From Alteromonas halophila (GTDB lineage Bacteria; Pseudomonadota; Gammaproteobacteria; Enterobacterales; Alteromonadaceae): a stretch of DNA of 54,475 bases. The translations under genes and the position numbers were made by a program. This document shows, in pieces, positions 34,367 to 44,925 of this stretch; positions within the stretch are counted from its first letter, which is position 1, and every line of letters starts with the position of its first letter. Under the pieces are notes generated by a model. It was not told the DNA's origin and ran no database searches. It saw only the letters and a program-made list of their open reading frames with translations. The stretch lies in the NCBI RefSeq assembly GCF_014651815.1, contig NZ_BMXP01000010.1, forward strand, positions 1-54,475. Reading direction: 5' to 3'.

Positions 34367-37033
34367 TTACGCGTATAGTGGGTTTAGCTTGTCCGGATCG
34401 ATATCCAGATCTTTCATTGCTTTATTCAGTGTCTTGGCATCGACATCACCGGCTTTGTGCAATTCATACAGCGCGGCAAAGGCGACACTCTTGGCATCCA
34501 CTTCAAAGTGGCGGCGCAGGTTAGCGCGGCTGTCAGAACGACCGAAACCGTCTGTACCCAGCACCCGGTAGCTGCCTGGCACAAAGTTGCGCACCTGATC
34601 AGCATAGTTCTTGATGTAGTCGGTGGCGGCGATAGTCGGGCCATCGTTACCGTCTTCCAGTACCTGAGTAATGAAAGGCACACGCGCCTTATCACCGGCA
34701 TGCAACATGTTGTAACGGTCGCAATCAATCCCTTCACGGGTCAGTTCATTAAATGATGTAACCGAGTAAACTTCAGCCTGTACATCATAGTTGTCACTGA
34801 GTAAGTTCGCCGCCTCGCGTACCTGCTCCAGGATGGTGCCTGAGCCCAGCAGCTTCACTTTTTTCTTGCCTTTGCCAACCGTATCCAGCTTATAAATACC
34901 TTTTACAATGCCTTCTTCAACATCTTTTGGCATTTCTGGCTGAATGTAGTTTTCGTTCATCACCGTGAGGTAATAGAACACGTCTTCCTGTTCCTCGAAC
35001 ATGCGACGCAGACCATCCTGCATGATTACGGCTACTTCATAGCCATAGGCCGGATCGTAACTGATGCAGTTCGGAATAAGCGCGGCCTGCGTATGACTAT
35101 GCCCATCCTGGTGTTGCAAACCTTCGCCGTTAAGCGTGGTACGCCCGGCGGTACCGCCAATCAGGAATCCGCGGCAACGCGAGTCACCCGCAGCCCACGC
35201 CAGGTCGCCAACCCGCTGAAAGCCAAACATCGAGTAATAAATGTAGACTGGGATCATCGGCAGGTCGTTTAAGCTGTACGACGTCCCCGCCGCCAGCCAG
35301 GAGGCCATGGCGCCAAGTTCGTTAATGCCTTCCTGCAGTACCTGACCTTTTTTATCTTCACGGTAGTAAGCGACCTGATCAGAATCCTGTGGCTCGTACT
35401 TTTGCCCTTGCGAGGAATAAATACCAACCTGACGGAACAGACCTTCCATACCAAAGGTACGGGCTTCATCAGGAATGATGGGAACCACGCGCTTGCCAAT
35501 TTGTTTGTCTTTCAGCAACGCGGTTAATACCCGCACAAACGCCATAGTGGTCGAAATTTCACGCTCACCAGAGCCTTTGGTCACCGCTTCAAACGATTTT
35601 AGTGCGGGAGCAGGCAGTTCTTCTGAGCTCTTGGCCCGGCGTACCGGCATATATCCGTGCAGCTTGTCACGACGGGCTTTGAGATATTTCATCTCTTCGC
35701 TGTCATCGTCAAATTTGTAGTATGGCAGGTCTGAGAGTTTTTCATCCGACACCGGGATGTTAAACCGGTCACGGTAGCCTTTGACCGCGTCCATATCCAT
35801 TTTCTTAACCTGGTGAGCAATATTTTTACCTTCACCGGCTGCGCCCATACCGTAACCTTTTACGGTTTTGGCCAGAATGACCTGAGGACGGCCCTTCGTT
35901 TTCACTGCGCGGTCATACGCAGCGTAGACCTTGACCGGATCGTGGCCGCCGCGGTTAAGTCGCCAGATGTCCTCGTCAGACATGTTGGCAACCATTTCTT
36001 TAAGTTCCGGGTATTTACCAAAGAAGTTTTCACGGGTGTAAGCCCCCCCTTTGGCTTTATAGTTCTGGTACTCGCCGTCAACAGATTCATTCATCACCTG
36101 CAGCAACTTACCTTCATTGTCACGGGCCAGTAGCGGATCCCAGTAACGACCCCAAATAACTTTAATCACTTCCCAGCCTGCGCCGCGGAAATTGCCTTCC
36201 AGTTCCTGAATGATCTTGCCATTACCACGAACCGGGCCATCCAGACGCTGCAGGTTACAGTTAACTACGAAGGTCAGGTTATCCAGCCCTTCGCGGGAAG
36301 CAAGGCCAATCGCGCCTAAGCTTTCCGGCTCATCAACTTCACCGTCACCCAGGAAACACCATACGCGCTGTTCAGAACAGTCTTTAATGCCACGGTTGGT
36401 CAGATACTTAAGGAAACGGGCCAGATAAATGGCCTGAATAGGACCAAGCCCCATAGATACCGTCGGGAACTGCCAAAAGTCCGGCATCAGTTTAGGGTGC
36501 GGGTATGAGGACAGGCCTTCGCCATCAACTTCCTGACGGAACATGTCCAGCTGATCTTCACTTAAGCGCCCTTCAATGTAAGCCCGCGAATAAATACCCG
36601 GTGCTACGTGCCCCTGGATAAACAGATAGTCGCCGCCGTCATTGTCATTCGGTGCACGGAAAAAGTGGTTAAAACCAACATCGTAAAGCATGGCCGAAGA
36701 AGCAAAACTGGAAATATGACCGCCCAGTTCCAGATCTTTCTTGGAGGCCCGCAGTACCATCATCAGCGCATTCCAGCGCAGTGCGTTACGGATTTTTCCT
36801 TCCATGGTCTGATCGCCTGGCATAGTAGGCTCCTGACCAGGCGGAATAGTATTGATGTACGCCGTAGTGGCGTCATACGGTAAATGGGCACCATTTCTGC
36901 GTGCTTTTTCAATCAGTGATTCCAGTAAGAAGTGGGCGCGTTCAACGCCTTCTTCTTCTAATACTGACTCTAACGACTCCAGCCATTCTTGTGTTTCTTG
37001 CGGATCCACATCTTGGTGCATCATTTCAGTCAT
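34367..37033 (-). CDS. aceE: Pyruvate dehydrogenase E1 component
   Basis: A thiamine-diphosphate enzyme that decarboxylates pyruvate and acetylates the lipoyl groups of AceF. At 888 residues it is the homodimeric gammaproteobacterial type (887 in E. coli). The ThDP motif begins GDGEVDEPESLGAIGLA and ends with the VVNCN asparagine. The N-terminal DVDPQETQEWLESLESV, which binds E2, and the C-terminal GTDGFGRSDSRANLRRHFEVD are typical. It is transcribed after pdhR, 164 bases away, and the aceF start follows 19 bases later. Confidence 0.97.
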   Translation of the reverse strand: MTEMMHQDVDPQETQEWLESLESVLEEEGVERAHFLLESLIEKARRNGAHLPYDATTAYINTIPPGQEPTMPGDQTMEGKIRNALRWNALMMVLRASKKDLELGGHISSFASSAMLYDVGFNHFFRAPNDNDGGDYLFIQGHVAPGIYSRAYIEGRLSEDQLDMFRQEVDGEGLSSYPHPKLMPDFWQFPTVSMGLGPIQAIYLARFLKYLTNRGIKDCSEQRVWCFLGDGEVDEPESLGAIGLASREGLDNLTFVVNCNLQRLDGPVRGNGKIIQELEGNFRGAGWEVIKVIWGRYWDPLLARDNEGKLLQVMNESVDGEYQNYKAKGGAYTRENFFGKYPELKEMVANMSDEDIWRLNRGGHDPVKVYAAYDRAVKTKGRPQVILAKTVKGYGMGAAGEGKNIAHQVKKMDMDAVKGYRDRFNIPVSDEKLSDLPYYKFDDDSEEMKYLKARRDKLHGYMPVRRAKSSEELPAPALKSFEAVTKGSGEREISTTMAFVRVLTALLKDKQIGKRVVPIIPDEARTFGMEGLFRQVGIYSSQGQKYEPQDSDQVAYYREDKKGQVLQEGINELGAMASWLAAGTSYSLNDLPMIPVYIYYSMFGFQRVGDLAWAAGDSRCRGFLIGGTAGRTTLNGEGLQHQDGHSHTQAALIPNCISYDPAYGYEVAVIMQDGLRRMFEEQEDVFYYLTVMNENYIQPEMPKDVEEGIVKGIYKLDTVGKGKKKVKLLGSGTILEQVREAANLLSDNYDVQAEVYSVTSFNELTREGIDCDRYNMLHAGDKARVPFITQVLEDGNDGPTIAATDYIKNYADQVRNFVPGSYRVLGTDGFGRSDSRANLRRHFEVDAKSVAFAALYELHKAGDVDAKTLNKAMKDLDIDPDKLNPLYA

Positions 37034-37151
37034 GGTGCCATCCTATCGTTGCTGATATAGATACCCCGACCTCTGAATAATTGTGTGCGAGGACGAGTGC
37101 CTAAACTAAGTTGTACTTTTAGTGAGCATGTTCGGCTCACCTGTTCCTGCC

Positions 37152-37178
37152 TTAAGCCGTTTTATTACAACGACTTAA
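37152..37178. repeat. Imperfect dyad in the pdhR-aceE gap
   Basis: TTAAGCCGTT (37152-37161) and AACGACTTAA (37169-37178) are 10-base arms with one mismatch and a 7-base centre. It lies about 120 bases upstream of aceE. There is no U-tract in the direction of transcription, so it may be an operator or an mRNA structure. Confidence 0.35.
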
Positions 37179-37197
37179 TGGTCAAAAAATGTCAGCG

Positions 37198-37944
37198 CTA
37201 AATTTCAAGACGACGAAGTGCCCGCTGCACTCGGCTATCTCTCTGATTTATCGACAATAATGTTTTCTCAATATACGCCAGGTGTGCATTACAGGCCTGC
37301 CGTGCTGCTTCCGGATCCCGCGAGGCAATCGCATCGACGATGCCATTACGCTGGCGGGCAATATCGTCGCCGGCCTCCGTATGCCTGGCCAGCATATCCA
37401 GATTTCGCTCAATATTTTCCACCAGCATGCCCTGCATCGTGCTCATCACGTGCAACAACACCATATTGTGTGACGCGCGTGCCATGGTGATATAAAACTG
37501 CCCCAGTGCCTCTGCCTGTGCGCGTTTACTCTCTTTTGCGCCCGGTCTGGGTAAGCTCTCCAGCGCGTCTTTAAGCGCCGTATAATCTTCAGGTTGCCCA
37601 CGTAACGCCGCATAGTAAGCGGCCATGCCTTCCAGCGCATGACGAAACTCCAGTAAGTCGAACTGCGTTTCCGGTCGCCGGCTAACCAGTGCCATGAGCG
37701 GATCGGTCATTGCTGCATTAAGTTTGGGGCTGACAAACGTGCCACCACCCTGCTTGCGTTCAACCAGTCCGCGGGCCTGCAAATTACCAATCGCTTCGCG
37801 CAGGGAGGGGCGTGATACATCAAATTGCTCAGCCAGTTCCCGCTCAGGCGGAAGTTTTTGCCCCGCCAGCAGTGACCCGTCCAGAATCATAGACTCCAGT
37901 TGCTCAGTAATCACATCGGCAAGTTTTTTTCGCCCCTGGCGCAT
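37198..37944 (-). CDS. pdhR: Pyruvate dehydrogenase complex repressor
   Basis: A GntR/FadR-type repressor that responds to pyruvate. From the ATG at 37944 (MRQGRKKLADVITEQLE) the product has 248 residues, matching E. coli PdhR (254); a longer frame upstream overlaps the promoter and is rejected. The winged helix has LPPERELAEQFDVSRPSLREAIGNL. The C-terminal FCD domain starts with DLLEFRHALEGMAAYYAA. It is first in pdhR-aceE-aceF-lpd. A palindrome matching the known PdhR operator lies 62 bases upstream of the start, so it is autoregulated. Confidence 0.94.
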   Translation of the reverse strand: MRQGRKKLADVITEQLESMILDGSLLAGQKLPPERELAEQFDVSRPSLREAIGNLQARGLVERKQGGGTFVSPKLNAAMTDPLMALVSRRPETQFDLLEFRHALEGMAAYYAALRGQPEDYTALKDALESLPRPGAKESKRAQAEALGQFYITMARASHNMVLLHVMSTMQGMLVENIERNLDMLARHTEAGDDIARQRNGIVDAIASRDPEAARQACNAHLAYIEKTLLSINQRDSRVQRALRRLEI

Positions 37945-38005
37945 CGCGTTCCTGTTCCTACAAAAAAGGCGGCTACTATGTAAACAATTTACACTGCCAC
38001 CCAAC

Positions 38006-38022
38006 AATTGGTAATACCATTT
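38006..38022. promoter_or_regulatory. PdhR operator
   Basis: AATTGGT-AAT-ACCATTT fits the established PdhR box (ATTGGT, three bases, ACCAAT) with one mismatch in the second half. It lies just upstream of pdhR. A second inverted repeat, TACACTG (37990-37996) and CAGTGTA (38031-38037), is centred on nearly the same base. Confidence 0.8.
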
Positions 38023-38226
38023 TACCTATACAGTGTAGGTCAGTTTTTTTTGAAGGACAACACCGGGCGCCCAGCCAGACCTTAATTATCACGCTCATGG
38101 TATTTTTACTTACTGATTTAAAAAGAAATTAACAAAAAACCAAGACTGGTCTGACAACAGGACAAACTGGTTAGTTTGTCACCAAAACAGCGCCCTTCCG
38201 GGCAGTCGTTATGCACTCTGGTCACC

Positions 38227-39099
38227 TTAGAGAAGTGCCCCGGAAAGCGTCAACAATGCGGTGACTACTAATAAAAACAGCGTGTTACGCTTTGCCAGCT
38301 TCACCAGCACTTTTGGCTCAACCGAGGCATCCTGCTCGTGCGCCTGCTGCTCCTGTGGGGTCAGCATTTCTGCTTTCGACGCAATGTTGGTCAGCAGACG
38401 GTAAGGGGAAGTCGCAATCTGACCGGATAATTTTAGCCACTCAGGCAACGCCCGGGAAAAATGTCCCATCATCAGCAGACCGGCGGAGGTTATCCGTACC
38501 GGAATAAAATCAAGCGCGAACAGCAGCCGGTAGACAGTATTTGTTTGAGGGTGCCCTGCCGCAGCCGTAGCAGTATAGGTATCGCGTACCAGCACATAGA
38601 ACACCGCACCGGGCGCCCCAAAGCCGATAAACCACAGCATCACCGCTGCATAATGCTGGTAATTCAGCCATGTCATATGCTGACCAAAGCTTTTACCTGC
38701 CGCATCCGCCGCTGCCATCGTCTGTTCTTCATTGTCCGGCGCAAAGCCCAGTTGCTGGGTGTAGAGTGAACAGGCCGCCAGATCGCCCCGATCAGCGGCT
38801 TTTAGAAAACATTTATACGTATCGCGCAGTGCCGGACAGCCAATACAAATAAAAAGAATCAGGGTTTGCTCAATAAACACCAGAAACGGGCCCAGCAGCC
38901 AGGCTTCAATTGCAGCCAGAAGCAGTGCAGGCAGCAGTAAAACAAGCCAGGTTTGCAATGCTGGTGCATCTGCCTTAAGTAAACCGCTATCGCTACACCA
39001 CTGTCGATATTGCTGGGTATACCAGGCGGCGTGCCATTTTTGCGACTTGCTGAATAATCGTTCGAGACTAATCACGATCAGTAAGCTAATGAGGATCAT
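38227..39099 (-). CDS. ampE: AmpE, inner-membrane protein of the ampDE locus
   Basis: A 290-residue polytopic membrane protein (284 in E. coli). The N-terminal helix ILISLLIVISLERLF, then W-rich and hydrophobic segments (VLLLPALLLAAIEAWLL, MLWFIGFGAPGAVFYVLVRD) and a final C-terminal helix (FLLVVTALLTLSGALL) fit the family. The conserved FIPVRITSAG segment is present. AmpE is linked with AmpD in beta-lactamase regulation, with unclear biochemistry. The stop of ampD is 15 bases before its start, so they form an operon. Confidence 0.93.
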   Translation of the reverse strand: MILISLLIVISLERLFSKSQKWHAAWYTQQYRQWCSDSGLLKADAPALQTWLVLLLPALLLAAIEAWLLGPFLVFIEQTLILFICIGCPALRDTYKCFLKAADRGDLAACSLYTQQLGFAPDNEEQTMAAADAAGKSFGQHMTWLNYQHYAAVMLWFIGFGAPGAVFYVLVRDTYTATAAAGHPQTNTVYRLLFALDFIPVRITSAGLLMMGHFSRALPEWLKLSGQIATSPYRLLTNIASKAEMLTPQEQQAHEQDASVEPKVLVKLAKRNTLFLLVVTALLTLSGALL

Positions 39100-39114
39100 G
39101 GTGAATTCCTTAGG

Positions 39115-39651
39115 TTATCGCTGCGCCAGTGCCTGGCGGTAACGGCTCCAGTCGAAAGCAGGCCCCGGATCGGTCTTACGGCCTGGCGCGATGTCACTGT
39201 GTCCAACGATGCGTCCCAGCGTAATTGCCGGATACTGCGCCTGTATATCCTGCGACAGTGCAATGAGTGACTGATATTGTTTGTCAGTGTAGCTGTCGCA
39301 GTCTGTCCCTTCCAGTTCAATGCCAATGGCATAATCATTACACCTGCTTCTGCCCTGAAAGCTTGATAGTCCTGCATGCCAGGCGCGCGCAGTGAACGGC
39401 ACATACTGTTCAATGCTACCGTTCCGATAAATGACACAATGGGCCGATACACGCACGCCTTGCAGCTGCTCGTAGAACGGATGTGCGCTGCAATCCAGCT
39501 GTCCGGTGAACAGGTCACGGATCGCCGTCCCCCCAAACTCGCCGGGCGGCAATGAAATATTATGGATGACCAGCAGTGATATATCCGCCGGATCCGGACG
39601 TTCGTCAAAATGGGTAGAGTGGATCCGCCTGGCCTTCGAATAGGTATCCAT
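39115..39651 (-). CDS. ampD: 1,6-anhydro-N-acetylmuramyl-L-alanine amidase AmpD
   Basis: A cytoplasmic zinc amidase that recycles cell-wall anhydromuropeptides, so it keeps AmpR-type signalling low. At 178 residues it is near E. coli's 183. Zinc ligands are His30 (VIHNISLPPGEFGG), His151 and Asp161 (GHSDIAPGRKTDPGPAFDW). The longer overlapping frame at 39096-39773 is in another phase and is spurious. Next upstream, in the divergent direction, is a membrane aspartic protease gene; nadC follows that, as nadC neighbours ampD in E. coli. Confidence 0.95.
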   Translation of the reverse strand: MDTYSKARRIHSTHFDERPDPADISLLVIHNISLPPGEFGGTAIRDLFTGQLDCSAHPFYEQLQGVRVSAHCVIYRNGSIEQYVPFTARAWHAGLSSFQGRSRCNDYAIGIELEGTDCDSYTDKQYQSLIALSQDIQAQYPAITLGRIVGHSDIAPGRKTDPGPAFDWSRYRQALAQR

Positions 39652-39815
39652 ACGCAGCCGTAGTGCCTCGCTGTTAAACTGTGAAAGTAGCGCCAGAGTC
39701 CGGTATCACTCAGGTAGTCAGTCTCACCGTGCTCGCGGGGGCGCACCTTTTCTGGCTTGAACGTGCAAGACACTATAAAGTGTAAATGGTCAAAAGCCTA
39801 CCTGGAGTATGTGTA

Positions 39816-41202
<1,387 letters not shown>

Positions 41203-41439
41203 GTAATTGTTCATAAAGGGTATATGAATGTGTTGTTTGCGCTTTGCCGGCCACCTGCAAAATGGTCACAGAGCAACCAGAAGCAAGACGTCGGTATGAT
41301 TTCTGATACTTGTCACTGGCAAAGACCCTTCTATACTAAGAATCGAGTACCGGGGCCGTTGACAGGACGACTCAGGTATAAACGTCAATTTACATTATGA
41401 ATTTTGAACTAAACGTGAATAACGTCCCGGAGAATGACC

Positions 41440-41880
41440 ATGAAACACGTACAAGCTTCTAACCAAAAAGGTTTTACACTTATCGAACTGATGATCGTCG
41501 TCGCGATTATCGGTATTCTGGCAGCCATTGCACTACCTGCTTACCAAAGCTATACACAGAAAGCGCGCTTCACCGAAGTGACTAACGCCACTGCCGCAGT
41601 TAAATCAGCGGTTGAAGTGTGTGCACAAACTACAAATGACCTAGCCCTCTGTGATGCTGAAACAAACGGTATTCCTGCAAACGTAGATGCCGGTAACGGC
41701 GTTGTAGGTCTTTCAACTGAAAACGGCGTAATCACTGCTACCGCACCAACAGACATGGACCTGCCAGGTGGCGGGGCAGATGGAAGTGGTGCAGCAACGT
41801 ATGAGCTGGACCCAGGTACAGAGCTGCAAGACGGCCGTGTGGTCTGGACTGCAACCTGCGATCCTGCGACTCTGTGCTAA
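41440..41880 (+). CDS. pilA: Type IV major pilin-like prepilin
   Basis: A 146-residue prepilin with a short leader ([11 protein letters not shown]) cut after Gly by PilD, then the conserved [32 protein letters not shown] helix with Glu5 of the mature form. The globular part has four cysteines (two near mature residues 53 and 63, two in the last ten), so two disulfide loops are possible. I choose the second ATG (41440), seven bases after GGAG; the first (41434) is too close to it. Its stop is followed by a clear terminator. pilC and pilD follow, but no pilB intervenes. Confidence 0.93.
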   Translation: MKHVQASNQKGFTLIELMIVVAIIGILAAIALPAYQSYTQKARFTEVTNATAAVKSAVEVCAQTTNDLALCDAETNGIPANVDAGNGVVGLSTENGVITATAPTDMDLPGGGADGSGAATYELDPGTELQDGRVVWTATCDPATLC

Positions 41881-41907
41881 TCATTTGCGTCCAACACGCT
41901 TAAAAAG

Positions 41908-41934
41908 AAAGCCCAGTTCTGCTGGGCTTTTTTG
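41908..41934 (+). terminator. Intrinsic terminator after pilA
   Basis: AAAGCCCAG (41908-41916) and CTGGGCTTT (41922-41930) form a 9-bp stem with a 5-base loop and a T-run. It lets pilA be expressed above pilC. Confidence 0.88.
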
Positions 41935-41966
41935 TCTCTAACCTCAGCATCTATCCGGATAAGGCT

Positions 41967-43178
41967 ATGGCTAAAGCAGCAACCACATTTACCTGGCAGG
42001 GCAAAGACCGCACCGGCAACAGCCGAAAAGGGGAAATCTCCGCTCCATCACTGGCTGAAGCGAAGAACCTCCTGCGGCGTCAGGGGATTTCTGCCAACAA
42101 GGTAAGAAAACTGAGCAAACCATTGTTTGGCGGGCGCAGCAAAAAAGTCACGGCCGCAGATATCTCAGTAGTGTCACGACAAATCGCCACTATGCTGAAT
42201 GCGGGCGTTACCCTGATCCAGTCACTGGAAATGATTGCACAGGGCCATGGTAAAGAATCGGTGCGCAAGCTGCTGGGTGAAATAACAGAAGAAGTCAAAT
42301 CGGGTAACCCATTATCGGGGGCACTGCGCAAGAACCCTGAGCATTTTGATGATTTGTACTGCGACCTGGTCTATACCGGTGAGCAATCCGGTGCTCTGGA
42401 GACCATTTACGATCGTATTGCAACCTATAAGGAAAAAGCGGAAGCCCTGAAGTCTAAGATCCGCAAGGCGATGTTTTATCCTGTCGCGGTGCTGGTCGTC
42501 GCCTTTATTGTTACCACCATTCTGCTGATTTTTGTGGTGCCGCAGTTTGAAGAGATTTTTAGCAGCTTTGGGGCACAACTTCCTGCCTTTACCCTGTTTG
42601 TACTGGCCATATCCGCCTTCGTGCAAAATTACGGCGTGTACATCGCCATCGCCGCGGGTATTGGCGGATTCCTGTTTATGCGTGCGTACAAAAAGTCACC
42701 GAAGCTGCGCGATAGTATTGATAAAAAGGTCTTAAAAGCCCCGGTTGTTGGCGAAATTCTGAAAAAAGCCAGTATCGCACGCTTTACCCGTACGCTTTCC
42801 ACCACCTTTGCCGCCGGTGTTCCCTTAATTGGTGCGCTTGAATCCGCGGCCGGAGCCTCCGGCAATGCCGTGTACCGCGACGCCATTTTATTTGTGCGTA
42901 AAGAAGTGGCCGGCGGTATGCCCATGCATTCTGCCATGCGCGCCACCAATGTGTTTCCTGATATGGTCACTCAGATGATTTCGATTGGTGAGGAGTCAGG
43001 CGCGGTGGATGAAATGCTCAGCAAAATTGCAACCATCTACGAAGCCGAAGTGGACGATATGGTCGACGGTCTGACCAGCCTGCTGGAGCCCATGATCATG
43101 GCGGTTCTGGGGGTGGTCATTGGTGGTCTGATTATCGCCATGTATCTGCCCATTTTCGAAATGGGTAATGTGGTATAA
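41967..43178 (+). CDS. pilC: Type IV pilus inner-membrane platform protein
   Basis: A 403-residue PilC/GspF-family protein that forms the assembly platform beneath the pilus. Two T2SSF domains are visible, each with a cytoplasmic helical bundle and membrane helices: first SVVSRQIATMLNAGVTLIQSLEMIAQG, then ARFTRTLSTTFAAGVPLIGALESAAG. The C-terminal hydrophobic segment ends IIAMYLPIFEMGNVV, the family's signature. It directly follows pilA and its terminator. In related gammaproteobacteria the ATPase gene pilB lies between these genes; it is absent here. Confidence 0.96.
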   Translation: MAKAATTFTWQGKDRTGNSRKGEISAPSLAEAKNLLRRQGISANKVRKLSKPLFGGRSKKVTAADISVVSRQIATMLNAGVTLIQSLEMIAQGHGKESVRKLLGEITEEVKSGNPLSGALRKNPEHFDDLYCDLVYTGEQSGALETIYDRIATYKEKAEALKSKIRKAMFYPVAVLVVAFIVTTILLIFVVPQFEEIFSSFGAQLPAFTLFVLAISAFVQNYGVYIAIAAGIGGFLFMRAYKKSPKLRDSIDKKVLKAPVVGEILKKASIARFTRTLSTTFAAGVPLIGALESAAGASGNAVYRDAILFVRKEVAGGMPMHSAMRATNVFPDMVTQMISIGEESGAVDEMLSKIATIYEAEVDDMVDGLTSLLEPMIMAVLGVVIGGLIIAMYLPIFEMGNVV

Positions 43179-43309
43179 CTCGCCTGGTTCAGCCGGGCGT
43201 TTAACATTGCGACCGGCTGACTGACACCCCGGTGCCTGGGCAAATGGCATTGTTTATTCCCCGCCATTCTGGCAGTCTTCAGCAACGAAAATAACACGAC
43301 GAAGAAACT

Positions 43310-44197
43310 ATGGAATCGGTCATACAACTTAGTCAGCTCTATCCGGGCTTCTTTTATGCCCTGGTATTTCTGGTCAGCCTGATGGTAGGCAGTTTTCTTA
43401 ATGTCGTGATTTACCGGCTGCCCATTATGATGGAGCGCAGCTGGCAACGGGAATATAGCGAATATTTCGATGTCGATGCAGCGCCAGCCACTGCGTCAGC
43501 CCAGACAACGCCGTTTAACCTGGTAAAGCCCGACAGTACCTGCCCACAGTGCGGCCACAAAATTCGCGCCTGGGAAAATATCCCCGTCATCAGCTACCTG
43601 TTTCTGCGCGGTCGTTGCGCAGGCTGTAAAACGCGCATCTCTGCGCGCTATCCTCTGGTTGAATTACTCACTGCGGTGGTTGCTACTATCGCCGCTGTCC
43701 GCTTTGGGCCGTCTGCTGCCGCCTTAATCAGTGTTGTTGTGTGTTATCTGTTAGTCGCACTTATTTTTATTGATCTTGATAAGATGTTGCTGCCGGACCC
43801 TATGACCCTCTCGCTGCTATGGCTGGGCCTGCTTGCCAGTACGGCAACAATTTTCGTTGACCCTACTGATGCCATTTTAGGTGCGGCATTTGGTTACCTT
43901 AGTCTGTGGTCAGTCTACTGGTTATTTAAACTGGCCACCGGCAAGGAAGGCATGGGGTATGGCGATTTCAAACTGCTTGCTGCGCTGGGTGCATTCACCG
44001 GGTGGCAGGGCTTACCTGTCATTATTCTGCTCTCCTCCTGTGTAGGCGCGGTGGCCGGGGTACTCATCATGGTGTTGCAAAACAAAGGCCGCTCACTGGC
44101 CATTCCCTTTGGTCCTTACCTGGCCGTTGCCGGTCTGATAACCCTGCTGTACAAAGACACCATTATCTCGGCGTACCTGAACTGGGTGCTGAACTAA
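43310..44197 (+). CDS. pilD: Type IV prepilin leader peptidase / N-methyltransferase
   Basis: A 295-residue polytopic inner-membrane aspartic protease that cleaves and methylates prepilins and pseudopilins. The N-terminal SFLNVVIYRLP region and the cytoplasmic zinc loop with two CxxC pairs (CPQCGHKIRAWENIP, CAGCKTRIS) are intact. The two catalytic aspartates are in DLDKMLLPD and GYGDFKLLAALGAF. The stop overlaps the coaE start by one base (TAATG). Confidence 0.97.
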   Translation: MESVIQLSQLYPGFFYALVFLVSLMVGSFLNVVIYRLPIMMERSWQREYSEYFDVDAAPATASAQTTPFNLVKPDSTCPQCGHKIRAWENIPVISYLFLRGRCAGCKTRISARYPLVELLTAVVATIAAVRFGPSAAALISVVVCYLLVALIFIDLDKMLLPDPMTLSLLWLGLLASTATIFVDPTDAILGAAFGYLSLWSVYWLFKLATGKEGMGYGDFKLLAALGAFTGWQGLPVIILLSSCVGAVAGVLIMVLQNKGRSLAIPFGPYLAVAGLITLLYKDTIISAYLNWVLN

Positions 44198-44802
44198 TGT
44201 CGGCCTTTGTGGTAGGCCTGACCGGCGGCATAGGTAGCGGTAAAACGGCAGTAACTAACGCCTTTGCCAAGTTTGGCATTGATATCATTGATGCCGACGT
44301 CATTGCCCGCGAGGTCGTGGCGCCGGGCAGCGATGGACTGGCTGCGATTGCCGCGCATTTCGGAAGCCAGGTGCTGCATGACGATGGCACGCTTAACCGC
44401 CAGGCAATGCGCGAGCATGTTTTTCAGCACCCGGATGACAAGCAATGGCTGAACAACCTGCTGCACCCCATGATACGTGAGGGCATGAACGATGCAGTGC
44501 AACGCGCTAATTCGGCCTATTGTATTCTGGCCATCCCGTTGCTTGTGGAAAATCAGCTTCAGCATATGGCGGACCGGGTGGTAGTGGTGGACTGCCCGGA
44601 ATCTCTGCAGTTGTCGCGGGCCATGGCACGCGATGGCAGTGATAAGACCACCATCGAGAACATCATGGCCTCACAGGCAAGCCGGCAGGACAGACTGGCG
44701 ATTGCCGATGATGTGATTGATAACAGCGGTACACTTGAGGCAACCACAACGCAAATCAAGCAACTTCATCTGAACTATTGCCGTTTATCGGGCGTCTCAT
44801 AG
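44197..44802 (+). CDS. coaE: Dephospho-CoA kinase
   Basis: Last step of coenzyme A synthesis. From the ATG at 44197, which overlaps the pilD stop, the product is 201 residues (206 in E. coli). The P-loop is GLTGGIGSGKT and the substrate segment is IIDADVIAREVV; HPMIREGM and IPLLVENQ are also typical. A longer frame from 44002 lies inside pilD and is rejected. Synteny pilD-coaE-zapD-yacG is conserved among gammaproteobacteria. Confidence 0.96.
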   Translation: MSAFVVGLTGGIGSGKTAVTNAFAKFGIDIIDADVIAREVVAPGSDGLAAIAAHFGSQVLHDDGTLNRQAMREHVFQHPDDKQWLNNLLHPMIREGMNDAVQRANSAYCILAIPLLVENQLQHMADRVVVVDCPESLQLSRAMARDGSDKTTIENIMASQASRQDRLAIADDVIDNSGTLEATTTQIKQLHLNYCRLSGVS

Positions 44803-44925
44803 TCAATATTCGCTTGTCACTCCCGCCTCGTTCTGGGAGTATGCAACGCTTCACACTTACGCGACTGCTTGAATTTTTTCTGTTTTTACGTTTTATTGCG
44901 CGTAGGTAACACAAAAAGGATCGGC

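Noticed and set aside
33272..34378. Two long plus-strand open frames (178 and 183 residues) opposite aceF
   Set aside because: They are antisense to the lipoyl domains and Ser/Asp linkers; their serine-rich sequence is the shadow of repeated Asp, Glu and Ser codons. No ribosome-binding site or homology is seen.
39096..39773. A 225-residue minus-strand frame covering ampD
   Set aside because: It is in a different phase from ampD, whose active-site motifs are intact. Its translation shows no domain.
41300..41340. Sigma54 promoter for pilA (TGGCA near 41317)
   Set aside because: The -12 GC element is not present at the needed spacing; the match is too weak to report as a feature.
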